DNA from: Aquabacter sp. L1I39
Lineage (GTDB): Bacteria; Pseudomonadota; Alphaproteobacteria; Rhizobiales; Xanthobacteraceae
NCBI RefSeq assembly: GCF_017742835.1
Contig: NZ_CP072392.1
Span: 1,286-65,285 of the forward strand
DNA: 64,000 bases
Direction of reading: 5' to 3'
The notes under the pieces were generated by a model. It searched no databases. It had not been told where the DNA came from and saw only the letters and a program-made list of their open reading frames with translations. Both the position numbers and the translations under genes were made by a program. Of the stretch, positions 9,075 to 17,710 are shown one piece after another; the first letter of the stretch is position 1, and each line of letters opens with the position of its first letter.

Positions 9075-9563
9075 TCAGTTGCGCTCATCGGGGAGGACGG
9101 GCAGGGCATAGACCTCCACCTCCTCCTCCTTGAGGGTGCGCACCTCGTCGGGCGTCGCCTCGCCATAGATGGAGCGATGCTCCACCTCGCCCTGGTGCAT
9201 CTTGCGGGCGAGGTCGGCGAACTGGTCGCCCACATAGTCGGCCGTGCTCGTCACATGGTCGCGCACGGCGCGCAGCATACGCCGCAACTCGCGCTCGGGT
9301 TCGGACATGAGGGCCATCTGCTCGGCGGCCGGCGGCGCGGCGGGTGGCATATCACCCGCCACCTCGGGCGTCCGCGGCTCGGCGTCACGGGGGCGATCCG
9401 TGCGGGCGACGGAGGGCGCCATCACGGCCTTCTCCACCGCCACGCTACCGCAGGTGGGACAGGCGACGAAGCCGTGCGCCTTCTGCTTCTCATAGCTGTC
9501 GGAGGAGGGAAACCAACTCTCGAACGTATGATCCTTGTCGCACCGGAGCGTGTAGCGGATCAC
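9075..9563 (-). CDS. DUF1178 family protein with zinc-ribbon-like start
   Basis: A 162-residue protein of the DUF1178 family, of unknown function. It begins IRYTLRCDKDH and carries a CPTCG motif at about residues 35-39, together a probable four-ligand zinc ribbon. A Pro/Ala-rich linker follows, then a charged alpha-helical C-terminal half. The start is the GTG at 9563: it matches the family's usual N-terminus and overlaps the nitrilase stop (GTGA). The long frame upstream to 9857 is a shadow inside the nitrilase gene. Coupling to the nitrilase gene is common in Rhizobiales (established gene order), so they may share a function. Confidence 0.82.
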   Translation of the reverse strand: MIRYTLRCDKDHTFESWFPSSDSYEKQKAHGFVACPTCGSVAVEKAVMAPSVARTDRPRDAEPRTPEVAGDMPPAAPPAAEQMALMSEPERELRRMLRAVRDHVTSTADYVGDQFADLARKMHQGEVEHRSIYGEATPDEVRTLKEEEVEVYALPVLPDERN

Positions 9564-10444
9564 GTGGGCGCTCCCACCAGGTGCAGGTGGCCGGCCGGCC
9601 GGCCTTCCGCCATCTCGAAGCGGCGGCCGTGGCGCAGCGAGGGGATGCGCTGGCGCACCGCCTCCACTTCCGTCATGTCCAACTCGGCGAGAATGACGCC
9701 CGGATCGCTGCCGCCCTCGGCGAGCACCCGGCCCCAGGGATCGATCACCAGCGAATGGCCATAGGTCTCGCGCCCATTCTCGTGACGCCCGCCTTGGGCG
9801 GCGGCGAGCACATAGGCCCCGTTCTCGATGGCGCGGGCGCGCAGCAGGACGTGCCAATGCGCCTCGCCGGTGGGGCGTGTGAAGGCGGCGGGCACCGTGA
9901 GCACCTGGGCGCCGGCTTCCGCCAGAGCCCGGTAGAGAGCCGGGAAGCGCAGGTCATAGCAGATGGTCAGCCCGAGCCCGATCCCTTCCACATGACCAAG
10001 CACGGCGCGTTCGCCGGGCTTGTAGGCGGTGGATTCGCGGTAGCTTTCGCCATTCGGGAGATCCACGTCGAACATGTGGATCTTATCGTAGCGGGCGGTG
10101 ATTTCCCCGTCGGGGGCGATCAGGAAGCCGCGATTGACGGCCCGCTGGTCGGATACCTTCAGCGCCAGCGAGCCCACATGCAGGTGAATTGAAAGGCTGC
10201 GGGCGAGGTCGCGGAAGGCGGCGAGGGAGGAATCGTCCTCCTCCTCCTTCAACTGCTCGAACAGGATGGAGCGGTCCAACTCCATGAGATTGGTCGTTTC
10301 CGGCGTCTGCACATAGCGCGCACCGGCCTCCGCGGCCTGGCGGATGAGGGCGCTTGCGATGTCGATATTGGCGCCCGCGTCGCGTCCGGTGCGCAGCTGG
10401 ACGAGGCCGACGCGCAGGGTCTGGGAGGAGGCTGAGGAGCTCAT
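9560..10444 (-). CDS. Carbon-nitrogen hydrolase (nitrilase superfamily, Nit1/Nit2-like)
   Basis: A 294-residue enzyme with the nitrilase triad Glu49 (PETTNL), Lys121 (YDKIHMFD) and Cys162 (TICYDLRFP). The YDKIHMFD and CYDLRFP blocks are characteristic of the Nit branch, whose members hydrolyse deaminated glutathione or omega-amides. A glutathione link fits the neighbours: grxC is directly upstream and gshB is at 20.7 kb. The start at 10444 gives a short Ser-rich lead into the first beta strand. The gene overlaps the DUF1178 start. Confidence 0.88.
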   Translation of the reverse strand: MSSSASSQTLRVGLVQLRTGRDAGANIDIASALIRQAAEAGARYVQTPETTNLMELDRSILFEQLKEEEDDSSLAAFRDLARSLSIHLHVGSLALKVSDQRAVNRGFLIAPDGEITARYDKIHMFDVDLPNGESYRESTAYKPGERAVLGHVEGIGLGLTICYDLRFPALYRALAEAGAQVLTVPAAFTRPTGEAHWHVLLRARAIENGAYVLAAAQGGRHENGRETYGHSLVIDPWGRVLAEGGSDPGVILAELDMTEVEAVRQRIPSLRHGRRFEMAEGRPAGHLHLVGAPT

Positions 10445-10480
10445 GGGATCTCGCAGGCTTTCCGGTTCTCGCTTCAGTCT

Positions 10481-10534
10481 AGAGCAGGCGCCGGTCCGAT
10501 GGCACCGCAATCGGACCGGGTCACGTTTTCTCTA
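10481..10534. repeat. Intergenic palindrome (10-bp arms, 9-base loop)
   Basis: Arms CCGGTCCGAT (10491-10500) and ATCGGACCGG (10510-10519) are perfect complements. They are flanked by AGAGC on the left and a T-rich CTCTA on the right. The architecture matches the palindrome at 58886-58914, so this is probably a dispersed repeat family. Confidence 0.65.
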
Positions 10535-10576
10535 CCATGCATCCGCTCAGCGCAGGGCGCGCGCTTGCGCCTGCTG

Positions 10577-10831
10577 TCACACCGCCATAGCGTCGAGCTT
10601 GCCCTCCCGCTCCAGGGCATACAGGTCGTCGCACCCGCCCACATGGGTGTCGCCGATGAAGATCTGGGGCACGGAGGTGCGGCCGCCCGCCTTCTGGGAC
10701 ATGTCCGCCTGGCCGGCGGGATCCGTGGTCACGTCGATTTCGGTGAAGGTCCAGCCCTTGCGGCGAAGCAGCTCCTTCGCGGCGTGGCAATAGGAGCACC
10801 AATTCTTGGTGTAGATGACGATGGGTTTCAT
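10577..10831 (-). CDS. grxC: Glutaredoxin 3
   Basis: An 84-residue dithiol glutaredoxin. It has a CSYC active site at residues 12-15, where most GrxC proteins have CPYC, a conservative change. TSVPQIFIG with its cis-Pro and GGCDDLYAL for glutathione binding are present. It reduces disulfides and glutathionylated proteins in the cytoplasm using glutathione. The start at 10831 fits the family; the in-frame extension to 10876 runs into the intergenic palindrome. It lies between comF and the nitrilase gene, all on the minus strand. Confidence 0.95.
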   Translation of the reverse strand: MKPIVIYTKNWCSYCHAAKELLRRKGWTFTEIDVTTDPAGQADMSQKAGGRTSVPQIFIGDTHVGGCDDLYALEREGKLDAMAV

Positions 10832-10842
10832 AAAGGCCCCTA

Positions 10843-10889
10843 GAGCGCGTTCACCTCGAACTGCCTTGCAATCCAAGCTGAACGCGCTC
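10843..10889. repeat. Intergenic palindromic element (11-bp arms)
   Basis: GAGCGCGTTCA (10843-10853) pairs perfectly with TGAACGCGCTC (10879-10889) around a 25-base centre. The element sits between comF and grxC. It resembles short dispersed palindromes seen in Xanthobacteraceae intergenic DNA (recalled, not searched). No T-run follows, so it is not a typical terminator. Confidence 0.6.
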
Positions 10890-10946
10890 CATCAAAGAGT
10901 TGGGAACGGCGCAGGCCGTCACGGAAGTGTTGCATAATATGGGTTT

Positions 10947-11747
10947 TCAGCCGGCTTCGACAACCCGCGCGAAGGTCAGGGCGTCCACATGGGTCGCACC
11001 CGCCCGGCGGAGCGTGCGGGCACAGGCGTCCAGGGTGGCCCCGGTGGTCAGCACATCGTCGACTAACAGGATGCGGCGCCCGCTCACATGCGCCTCCGCG
11101 GCACCCGGAACAACGAAGGCGCCCGACACGTTGCGGCGGCGTTCAAGCCGGCTCAGCGATACCTGAGAGGGTGTCGCACGCGTGCGGACCAGCGCGTCTG
11201 TCCTCCACTTTTTTTGCGCCGCGGTGGCGAGATAGCGCGTCAGAAGCGCGGATTGGTTGAAGCGGCGGCGCCAGAGGCGGAATGCGTGCAGAGGCACGGG
11301 CAACAGGATGTCTGCCTCTGCGAGCACATCGCGCCCCGCCTGGGCCATGAGGCGTGCCATGGGCCGGGCCAGCTCCAGCCGGTCGCCATATTTCAGTCCA
11401 TGAACCAAATCGCGGGAGACGGCGCCGAACACCACCGCCGCCCGCGCCCGGTCGAAGGCGGGCGGGTCAGCAAGCGCCTCCGCGCTGAGATAAGGGCCGG
11501 CATCGCCCACAGGCATGAAAGGCAGCGGAGAGCCCAGGCGCTCGCAGAAGGGCCGGGAAATGAAACGGAGGCGCGGCCAGCAGGCACCGCATAGGCCCCC
11601 TTTCTCAGCCATCACCGCCTGGCACGAAATGCAGGTGGGCGGCAGGACGAGATCCACCAGCACACCCGCAGCTCCGCCAGCCAGCCGGCCGAAAGGGGCA
11701 AGACGCGTGCGCAAGCTGATTCTGGACGGGAGATGCACCTCGTCCAT
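10947..11747 (-). CDS. comF: ComF family phosphoribosyltransferase-like protein
   Basis: A 266-residue ComF/GntX family protein. An N-terminal zinc-ribbon-like cysteine pattern (CISC ... CGAC, about residues 40-60) precedes a phosphoribosyltransferase fold with the PRPP-binding loop ILLVDDVLTTGAT near residue 225. In competent bacteria ComF supports DNA uptake; in others its role is not settled. The ATG at 11747 starts just before the family-like N-terminus; the longer frame to 12053 overlaps the ATPase gene and is rejected. Confidence 0.88.
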   Translation of the reverse strand: MDEVHLPSRISLRTRLAPFGRLAGGAAGVLVDLVLPPTCISCQAVMAEKGGLCGACWPRLRFISRPFCERLGSPLPFMPVGDAGPYLSAEALADPPAFDRARAAVVFGAVSRDLVHGLKYGDRLELARPMARLMAQAGRDVLAEADILLPVPLHAFRLWRRRFNQSALLTRYLATAAQKKWRTDALVRTRATPSQVSLSRLERRRNVSGAFVVPGAAEAHVSGRRILLVDDVLTTGATLDACARTLRRAGATHVDALTFARVVEAG

Positions 11748-11838
11748 GATTTCCCCGCTCGCCGGCAGCAAGGCCGGATCGAGATAAAGATGCGCGCGCC
11801 CCGCGCAGGCGGCAAGAGGGCGCAATGCGCGGGGGCGA

Positions 11839-14625
11839 TCAGGGTCTCCAGCGCTGCAAGGTGAGCGCATTGGCGATGACGCTGACCGAGGACAGCGACA
11901 TGGCCGCCGCCGCCACCATGGGCGAGAGCAGGAGGCCGAAGGCGGGATAGAGCACGCCCGCCGCCAGGGGCACGCCGGCCGCATTATAGGCGAAGGCAAA
12001 GAACAGGTTGCGCCGGATGTTCGCCATGGTGGCCCGCGACAGCGAGCGGGCATGGGCGATGCCGGCCAGATCCCCGTTCAGAAGCGTGATGCCGGCGCTC
12101 TCCATGGCCACGTCGGTGCCGGAGCCCATGGCGATGCCCACGTCGGCCGCGGCCAGGGCTGGGGCGTCGTTGACGCCGTCGCCCGCCATGGCCACCACAT
12201 GGCCGGCGGCGCGCAGCGCCTTCACCTTCTCCACCTTGTCCTCGGGCCGCACCTGCGCATGCACCTCGGCGATGCCGAGGCGCTTGGCCACCGCCTGGGC
12301 GGTGGTGAGGTTGTCGCCAGTGAGCATGACCACGCGCACCTTGTCGGCTTTGAGCGCCTTGAGCGCTGCGGCGGTGCTGGCCTTGATGGGATCGGCGATG
12401 GCCGCAAGGCCCGCCAGCTTGCCGTCCAGGGCGATGAACACCACGGTGGAGCCCGACTGGCGCAGCGCGTCCGCCTCCGCCAGCAGCGGCCGGCAATGCG
12501 GGCCGCCTTCGGCGATGAAGCCGGCATGGCCCACGGCCACCGCGGCGCCGTCCACCCGGCCGCGCACGCCGCCCCCTGTGATCGCCTCGAAATCCTGCAC
12601 GTCGGCGAGATCCAGGTCACGGGCCTTCGCCTCGGTGAGGAAGGCGGCGGCCAGCGGATGCTCGCTGCCCCGCTCCAGGCTCGCAGCGAGCCGGAGCAGG
12701 CGGTCCGCATCGCCGTCCAGCGCCCGCATCTCAACGATGCGGGGGCGGCCTTCGGTCAGCGTGCCGGTCTTGTCGACTACGACAATGTCTACCTTCTCCA
12801 GGCGTTCCAGGGCCTCGGCATTCTTCACCAGAACACCTGCCTGCGCGCCGCGCCCCACGCCCACCATCACAGACATGGGCGTAGCCAGACCCAGCGCGCA
12901 GGGGCAGGCGATGATGAGCACGGAGACGGCGGCGGTGAGCGCATAGGCAAGGCGCGGTTCTGGCCCCACCAGCATCCAGGCGGTAAAGGCGATGAGCGCT
13001 GCCGCCACCACGGCGGGCACGAACCAGCCGGAAACGATATCGGCCAAGCGCTGGATGGGCGCCCGCGACCTCTGGGCGGTGGCGACCATCTGCACGATCT
13101 GGGCGAGCATGGTTTCCCGGCCCACCTTTTCCGCCCGCATGACGAAGCCGCCAGTGGCAGCCAGCGTGCCGCCGATGACGGGATCGCCGACGCGCTTGGC
13201 CACGGGGACGGATTCGCCGGTGACGAGGGATTCATCCAGCGCCCCGCGCCCTTCGGTGAGGACGCCGTCGACGGGCACCTTTTCCCCCGGCCGCACGCGC
13301 AAAAGGTTGCCCTTGGCGATCAGGTCGAGGGCCACGTCCTCGTCCGTCCCGTCGGGGCGGACGCGGCGGGCGGTCTTCGGGGCAAGGCCCAGCAGCGCCT
13401 TGATGGCGCCCGACGTGCGCTCACGCGCCTTCAGCTCCATCACCTGGCCCAGCAGGACCAGCACGGTGATCACCGCCGCTGCCTCGAAATAGACCGCCAC
13501 CGCGCCGTCATGGGTCATCAGGCCGTGTGGGAAGAGGCCGGGCAGGAAGGTGCCCACCAGCGAATAGGCATACGCGACGCCCGTGCCGATAGCGATGAGC
13601 GTGAACATGTTGAGATGCCCGGTCCGCACCGAGGCGATGCCGCGGGCGAAGAAGGGCTGGCCCGCCCACAGCACCACGGGCGTGGCGAGGGCGAATTGCA
13701 CATAATTGGACATCTGCTGCGGCAGCAAATGCAGGCCGAACAGGTGCTGGCCCATTTCCAGCACAAAGACTGGCAAGGCGAGCGCCAGGCCGATCCAGAA
13801 CCGGCGGGTCATGTCCGCCAGTTCTTCATTGGGGCCGTCGTCCAGGCTGACCAGTTCCGGCTCCAGCGCCATGCCGCAGATGGGGCAAGTGCCCGGCCCC
13901 ACCTGGCGGATCTCCGGATCCATGGGGCAGGTATAGATGGTGCCCTCGGGCACCGGCTCGGCGGGGACGGGCTGGCCGGAGAGATAGCGCGCCGGATCAG
14001 CGTCGAACTTGGTCTTGCAGCTGGGATTGCAGAAATAATAGGGCCGCCCCTCGAAGGTGGAGCGGTGCCTGGCTGTGTGCGGGTCCACATCCATGCCGCA
14101 CACCGGGTCCTTCACCAGATGGCTGGCCGCAGGGGAGGGCGCGTGACCGGCGTGCATATGGTCCGCATGGTCGTGCCCGTGCTGGTGGCCGTGGTCCCCA
14201 TGCCCGCCGCAGCAGGAGGCGGCTGGCGGCGTCAGGTCCAGAGGCGCGGGGGCGGAGCAGCAGGCATGGCTGGACGGCTCCGGCGTGGTGTCCGGCTTGA
14301 GCACCGATCTGTACGCCACCGCCCGGGGGGCGGCGGACAGGTCGAGGGGCGCAGGCGGTGCGCAGCAACCGGCGTGCGGCGCCGGAGCGGAAGTGTGCTC
14401 AGCTCCACCGCAGCATCCGCCGTCTTCCTTATGAACGTGCGCCTCGTGCGCGCCAGGCTCTGCCTGGGGCGCCCCGCCGCAGCAATCCGCGCCCGGGGCC
14501 GGCTTGGACAGGTCCAGCGGCGCGGGGCTCGAACAGCAGCTGCCATGCCCCTCCGCCGACTGGCCTTTGGCCGGATGGGGCGCGGAAGCGTGCGTGCGGG
14601 CGGGGTCGGTCTTGTCTGCCATCAT
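11839..14625 (-). CDS. Copper-type P1B ATPase with YHS domain and Cys-Cys/His-rich N-terminus
   Basis: A 928-residue heavy-metal-translocating ATPase. An unusual N-terminal 165 residues hold six Cys-Cys pairs and a His-rich run (about 142-161). Then come a YHS domain (DPVCGMD near 173), a CPMDPE/CPICGM heavy-metal-binding domain near 235, about eight membrane helices with the metal-path CPC (ACPCALG), the phosphorylation motif DKTGTLTE, a HP motif (SEHPLA) and [10 protein letters not shown]. It should export Cu(I) from the cytoplasm at ATP cost. Two adjacent ATGs (14625, 14622) are possible starts. It is divergent from a CsoR-type repressor, with operator-like palindromes between them, so copper-induced expression is likely. 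Confidence 0.93.
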   Translation of the reverse strand: MMADKTDPARTHASAPHPAKGQSAEGHGSCCSSPAPLDLSKPAPGADCCGGAPQAEPGAHEAHVHKEDGGCCGGAEHTSAPAPHAGCCAPPAPLDLSAAPRAVAYRSVLKPDTTPEPSSHACCSAPAPLDLTPPAASCCGGHGDHGHQHGHDHADHMHAGHAPSPAASHLVKDPVCGMDVDPHTARHRSTFEGRPYYFCNPSCKTKFDADPARYLSGQPVPAEPVPEGTIYTCPMDPEIRQVGPGTCPICGMALEPELVSLDDGPNEELADMTRRFWIGLALALPVFVLEMGQHLFGLHLLPQQMSNYVQFALATPVVLWAGQPFFARGIASVRTGHLNMFTLIAIGTGVAYAYSLVGTFLPGLFPHGLMTHDGAVAVYFEAAAVITVLVLLGQVMELKARERTSGAIKALLGLAPKTARRVRPDGTDEDVALDLIAKGNLLRVRPGEKVPVDGVLTEGRGALDESLVTGESVPVAKRVGDPVIGGTLAATGGFVMRAEKVGRETMLAQIVQMVATAQRSRAPIQRLADIVSGWFVPAVVAAALIAFTAWMLVGPEPRLAYALTAAVSVLIIACPCALGLATPMSVMVGVGRGAQAGVLVKNAEALERLEKVDIVVVDKTGTLTEGRPRIVEMRALDGDADRLLRLAASLERGSEHPLAAAFLTEAKARDLDLADVQDFEAITGGGVRGRVDGAAVAVGHAGFIAEGGPHCRPLLAEADALRQSGSTVVFIALDGKLAGLAAIADPIKASTAAALKALKADKVRVVMLTGDNLTTAQAVAKRLGIAEVHAQVRPEDKVEKVKALRAAGHVVAMAGDGVNDAPALAAADVGIAMGSGTDVAMESAGITLLNGDLAGIAHARSLSRATMANIRRNLFFAFAYNAAGVPLAAGVLYPAFGLLLSPMVAAAAMSLSSVSVIANALTLQRWRP

Positions 14626-14684
14626 GGCCTCACCACAGGGCAAGGGGAGGGGGGCGTCTTTGCGCTGGCTCAGTTTCCGCGAAA

Positions 14685-14739
14685 AGAAACCCCACGGGGG
14701 TATCTGCTCCCTTGTTTGATATACCCATGGGGGGTATAT
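14685..14739. promoter_or_regulatory. Two CsoR-type operator-like palindromes between ATPase and repressor genes
   Basis: A 21-base near-palindrome (14719-14739), ATATACCC...GGGTATAT, lies directly before or over the repressor start. A second related half-degenerate copy (ACCCCACGGGGGTAT, about 14689-14703) lies closer to the ATPase gene. TACCC-N-GGGTA with G/C runs is the known consensus type for CsoR/RcnR proteins. Two sites over a ~110-base divergent promoter region suggest that both genes are repressed together. Confidence 0.75.
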
Positions 14740-15022
14740 GGCAAGCATGGGACCCACAGCCAAGACATCCGTTCTGAAACGCCTCAATCGCATCGAAGGG
14801 CAGGTGCGCGGCATCGCCAAGATGGTGGAGGAGGACCGCTATTGCATCGATGTGGTAACGCAGATCGCCGCTGTCCGCGCCGCGCTGCGCAAGGCCGAGG
14901 AAGAAGTGCTGCGCGACCATGTGGCTCACTGCGTGGAGCACGCCATCCGCTCCGGCAATGCGGAGGAGCAGCGCAAGAAGGTGGCCGAGCTCATGGACGT
15001 GCTGGCGCGGACGGAGCGATAA
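14738..15022 (+). CDS. CsoR/FrmR-family metal-sensing repressor
   Basis: A 94-residue all-helical DUF156 protein. With the start at 14738, Cys36 (YCIDV), His61 (DHVAHC) and Cys65 fall at the positions of the Cu(I) ligands of characterised CsoR, which supports copper sensing over the formaldehyde sensor FrmR. The predicted job is to repress itself and the divergent copper ATPase until Cu(I) binds. The start is uncertain: the ATG at 14738 lies inside the operator palindrome, and a second in-frame ATG at 14747 would put the whole operator upstream of translation. Confidence 0.9.
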   Translation: MASMGPTAKTSVLKRLNRIEGQVRGIAKMVEEDRYCIDVVTQIAAVRAALRKAEEEVLRDHVAHCVEHAIRSGNAEEQRKKVAELMDVLARTER

Positions 15023-15085
15023 GCCGGCTAAGCAGCGTCCCCCTGCTGAACGGCCGCGCGCCGGTGCGCGTCCTATCCAGATCCG

Positions 15086-15508
15086 TCAGTCCACGTCCAC
15101 CCGCCCCCGCCGCAGGCTCTTCACGCTGCCGCGCCGCTCCTTGGCGGCGAGCCGGCGCTCCTTGGAGGCCAAAGTCGGTCGCGTCTTGCGGCGGATGGGG
15201 GCCACATAAGCCGCCTCGCGCAGCATCTCCACCAAGCGGTTAATGGCATCCTCGCGATTGCGCTCCTGGGTGCGGTGGCGCTGGGCGTGGATGATGACGA
15301 CGCCGTCCTGCGTCATCCGGCTGCCCGCGATGGCAGGCAGGCGCGACTTCAACCCCTCGGGCAGGCTGGGGGAGGCCAGTGCGTCGAACCGCAATTGAAC
15401 CGCGGTGGACACCTTGTTCACATTCTGCCCGCCGGGGCCGGAGGCGCGCACATAGGCGAAGTCCAACTCGTCCTCGTTGAGGGCGATGCGGTGGGTGATC
15501 GCGATCAT
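15086..15508 (-). CDS. arfB: Alternative ribosome-rescue factor / peptidyl-tRNA hydrolase
   Basis: A 140-residue stand-alone release-factor-like protein. The catalytic GGQ sits in ASGPGGQNVNK near residue 30. The C-terminal tail is Lys/Arg-rich (KERRLAAKERRGS...), as in ArfB/ICT1, where it enters the empty mRNA channel of a stalled ribosome. There is no stop-codon-recognition domain, so this is rescue rather than normal termination. The ATG at 15508 matches the family N-terminus (ITHRIALNEDEL); the upstream frame to 15850 is a shadow in the acyltransferase gene. Confidence 0.92.
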   Translation of the reverse strand: MIAITHRIALNEDELDFAYVRASGPGGQNVNKVSTAVQLRFDALASPSLPEGLKSRLPAIAGSRMTQDGVVIIHAQRHRTQERNREDAINRLVEMLREAAYVAPIRRKTRPTLASKERRLAAKERRGSVKSLRRGRVDVD

Positions 15509-15591
15509 GAGCGCGGCTCGCGGCGGGTCATGCCGTCCACATGCGGCAGCTTGCGTCGCCGCGCAAGGGTGGAGCGCCTCTCGCCCCGCCG

Positions 15592-16617
15592 TCAGATGGC
15601 GTGGCGGTTCGCGCTCGGGCCGAAATGCTCCACATAGCGCGGGCTGATGACGGCGCGGGGCAGGATGACCAGTACGTCGGTGGTGCCGAATTGGTGGTCC
15701 ACCACGGCGCCGTCGCCCACATAGCCGCCGAGGCGCAGATAGCCCTTCACCAGCGGGGGCAGGGACTGCATGGCCGCCTTCAGGTTGATGTCCTGAGGCG
15801 CCATGCGGTTCATGGAGACATAGCGCTGCGGGATGGCGGAGGCCCGCCATTCTTCCGGCGCCAGCGCGTTGTGGTGCAGGAAGGAGAGCGGCAGGGCCAG
15901 GGCGGAGGGGTCCGTCCCCTCGAGACTGGCGCAGCCGAACATCACGTCGATGTCGTTGCGCAGGATATAGGTCCAGATGCCGTGCCAGAGCAGCTCCACC
16001 GTGCGCTTGTTGCGGTAGGGCTTCAGCACGCAGGAGCGGCCCAGCTCCAGGAACTTCAAGTCCGGATGGGCGTCGACGATGCGGTTCACATCGAACTCGG
16101 CCTGGGTGTAGAAACCGCCATGGCGGCGTGCCACGTCCTGGCGCAGCAGGCGATAGGTGCCCACCACCTTGGGCTTCTTGCGCCCGAGGACCATCTTGCC
16201 CTCGTCATGGTCCAGCACCAGGATGTGGTCACAAATGGCGTCGAAGGCGTCCATGTCGCGCCGGGCGAGGCGGGCGGGACCGTCCGGCAAGGCGGACATT
16301 TCCTCGTAGAACACCTTGTAACGCAGCTTCTGCGCCTTGCGCACGTCGCGGGCGGTGCGGGCAAGGCGCACTTCCAGCGCGCCGAGGCGCCCGAGAACGG
16401 CGGGCTCGCCGAGCGCCAGCACTTCGCGATGGCGGATGCCGGAATAGGCCCGCAGGTCGCTGACAAACTTCTGGGAGCCGGGAATGCCGGGAACGCCACC
16501 CTGCGCCCAGGCCAGCGGATCGGCGAAACTGACCCGCGCCACGTCTATGCCTTTGCCCAGCAAGGCCGGCAGGTTGAAGGCGGGCTGAAGGTGAGGTTCC
16601 GGCACCTGGCGTTTCAT
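15592..16617 (-). CDS. OlsB-like GNAT N-acyltransferase (hemolysin-like)
   Basis: A 341-residue protein of the Acetyltransf_5 family, which includes the L-ornithine N-alpha-acyltransferase OlsB. Recognisable blocks are LRYKVFYEEM near residue 100, DAFDAICDHILVLD, VGTYRLL and FLELGRSCVLKPYR. OlsB adds a 3-hydroxyacyl chain from acyl-ACP to ornithine, the first step to ornithine lipids. The chain is longer than typical OlsB by an N-terminal ~70 residues, and no olsA partner is adjacent, so the exact substrate is an inference. It is a single gene, with the ATG at 16617. Confidence 0.75.
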   Translation of the reverse strand: MKRQVPEPHLQPAFNLPALLGKGIDVARVSFADPLAWAQGGVPGIPGSQKFVSDLRAYSGIRHREVLALGEPAVLGRLGALEVRLARTARDVRKAQKLRYKVFYEEMSALPDGPARLARRDMDAFDAICDHILVLDHDEGKMVLGRKKPKVVGTYRLLRQDVARRHGGFYTQAEFDVNRIVDAHPDLKFLELGRSCVLKPYRNKRTVELLWHGIWTYILRNDIDVMFGCASLEGTDPSALALPLSFLHHNALAPEEWRASAIPQRYVSMNRMAPQDINLKAAMQSLPPLVKGYLRLGGYVGDGAVVDHQFGTTDVLVILPRAVISPRYVEHFGPSANRHAI

Positions 16618-16944
16618 GGAGCGACCCCTCCCTGGGCCGTCACGGTCGGCGTTTCAGGCGCTTGCCGCCGCAGACCGAGGCCGGCGGCGTCACCCTTTTC
16701 CGCATGACCGTGGACACCACCATAAGATTCATACGCCCATGTGACAATGCGACAGTCACACTTCATCACCTTAGGTAAGGCTGTTGGGAGTACAGCTCTT
16801 TTTTGCCCCGTGCGCCAATGTGGCGCCGCGCTCCGGCCGCGTTCACGCTTTTGGAGGAAAAGTCGTGCGATGACAGGGTAAGGCCCGCCGGCGACGGCGG
16901 GCGGCATCGCCGCGCCGGGGGCGCGGAGCAACAAGGGGTGATAC
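16618..16944. other. Divergent intergenic region
   Basis: These 327 bases lie between the OlsB-like gene (minus) and the secreted-protein gene (plus). No coding sequence is convincing. The stretch 16720-16800 is relatively AT-rich (TAAGATTCATACGCC; GTGACAATGCGACAGTCACAC) and probably carries the promoters, but I cannot place hexamers with confidence. Confidence 0.4.
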
Positions 16945-17580
16945 ATGATTGGGATCTCTCGCGGCACCGGTGCCCGGATGCGCGCTACCGCCCTCTCCGC
17001 CGCTCTGCTGGGTGGCGTCGTCCTGTTCGGAGCCGAAGAGGCATCGGCCCAGCCGCGCCCCATCCCGTCCAGCGTGACCACGGTGGATGTGCCCGGTGTC
17101 GGCCCCATGACCGTGCTGACCTATCAGGCACGCTTCGTCTCCGCCGATCCGGCTGACCGCCGCGTGGTGCTGGAAGGCAATAATGGCAAGCGCTGGTCGG
17201 TGGTCGTGCCGCCGCTGTTCGGCGACGTGATGGCCATGGCCAATAGCCGCTCCATTACCGTGCGGGTGCTGCCCGGCACCGTCACCTATCTGGGCAAGGC
17301 GCACCAGGGCACGCCCGGCCGCGTCTCGGCCGAAGTGGTGCTGAAGGACGGCCTGCCGGGTTGGCCGCAGGATTTCGGCTTCCGGGAAGTCACCGTCACC
17401 AACATCCTGGTCAATATCGACAAGGCCAACGGCACCATCTCCTTCGAGGGGCCGGAAGGCCTGGTGCGCACGGTGAAAGCCGCCAACGCCCAGGTGCTGG
17501 CTGACCTCCAGCAGGTGCAACTCGGCGACCTCTGCGAAATCCGCTATTATGAAGGACTCGCGGTGACCGCCAACTATTGA
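16945..17580 (+). CDS. Secreted protein of unknown function
   Basis: A 211-residue protein with a clear signal peptide: a basic start, a hydrophobic core around residues 15-30, and a cleavage site near ASA-QPRP. The mature part is beta-rich and contains WSVVVPPLFGDVMAM and repeated Val/Thr strands, reminiscent of OB-fold-like periplasmic proteins. I do not recognise a characterised family. The coding pattern is like its neighbours. It is a single gene preceded by GCAACAAGGGGTGATAC, with a plausible AAGGGG ribosome binding site seven to eight bases before the ATG. Confidence 0.75.
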   Translation: MIGISRGTGARMRATALSAALLGGVVLFGAEEASAQPRPIPSSVTTVDVPGVGPMTVLTYQARFVSADPADRRVVLEGNNGKRWSVVVPPLFGDVMAMANSRSITVRVLPGTVTYLGKAHQGTPGRVSAEVVLKDGLPGWPQDFGFREVTVTNILVNIDKANGTISFEGPEGLVRTVKAANAQVLADLQQVQLGDLCEIRYYEGLAVTANY

Positions 17581-17710
17581 CGGCATCGGACCATCGAGGC
17601 GCGTCCCGCAGGCGACCGGCCGAGCCCATGGGCCGGGCGCCTGCGATGGCGCCCATCCACCTGCTCCCCGATCTGAACACCGGCCTTTCCAGCCGCCTGT
17701 CCTCTTGGGT

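Noticed and set aside
8991..10192. Plus-strand frames over the nitrilase and DUF1178 genes
   Set aside because: Antisense shadows with Gly/His-rich content and no motif.
12052..15243. A 1063-residue open frame on the plus strand
   Set aside because: It is antisense to the copper ATPase gene, has His/Gly/Arg-rich low-complexity text and no family motif; a GC-content shadow.
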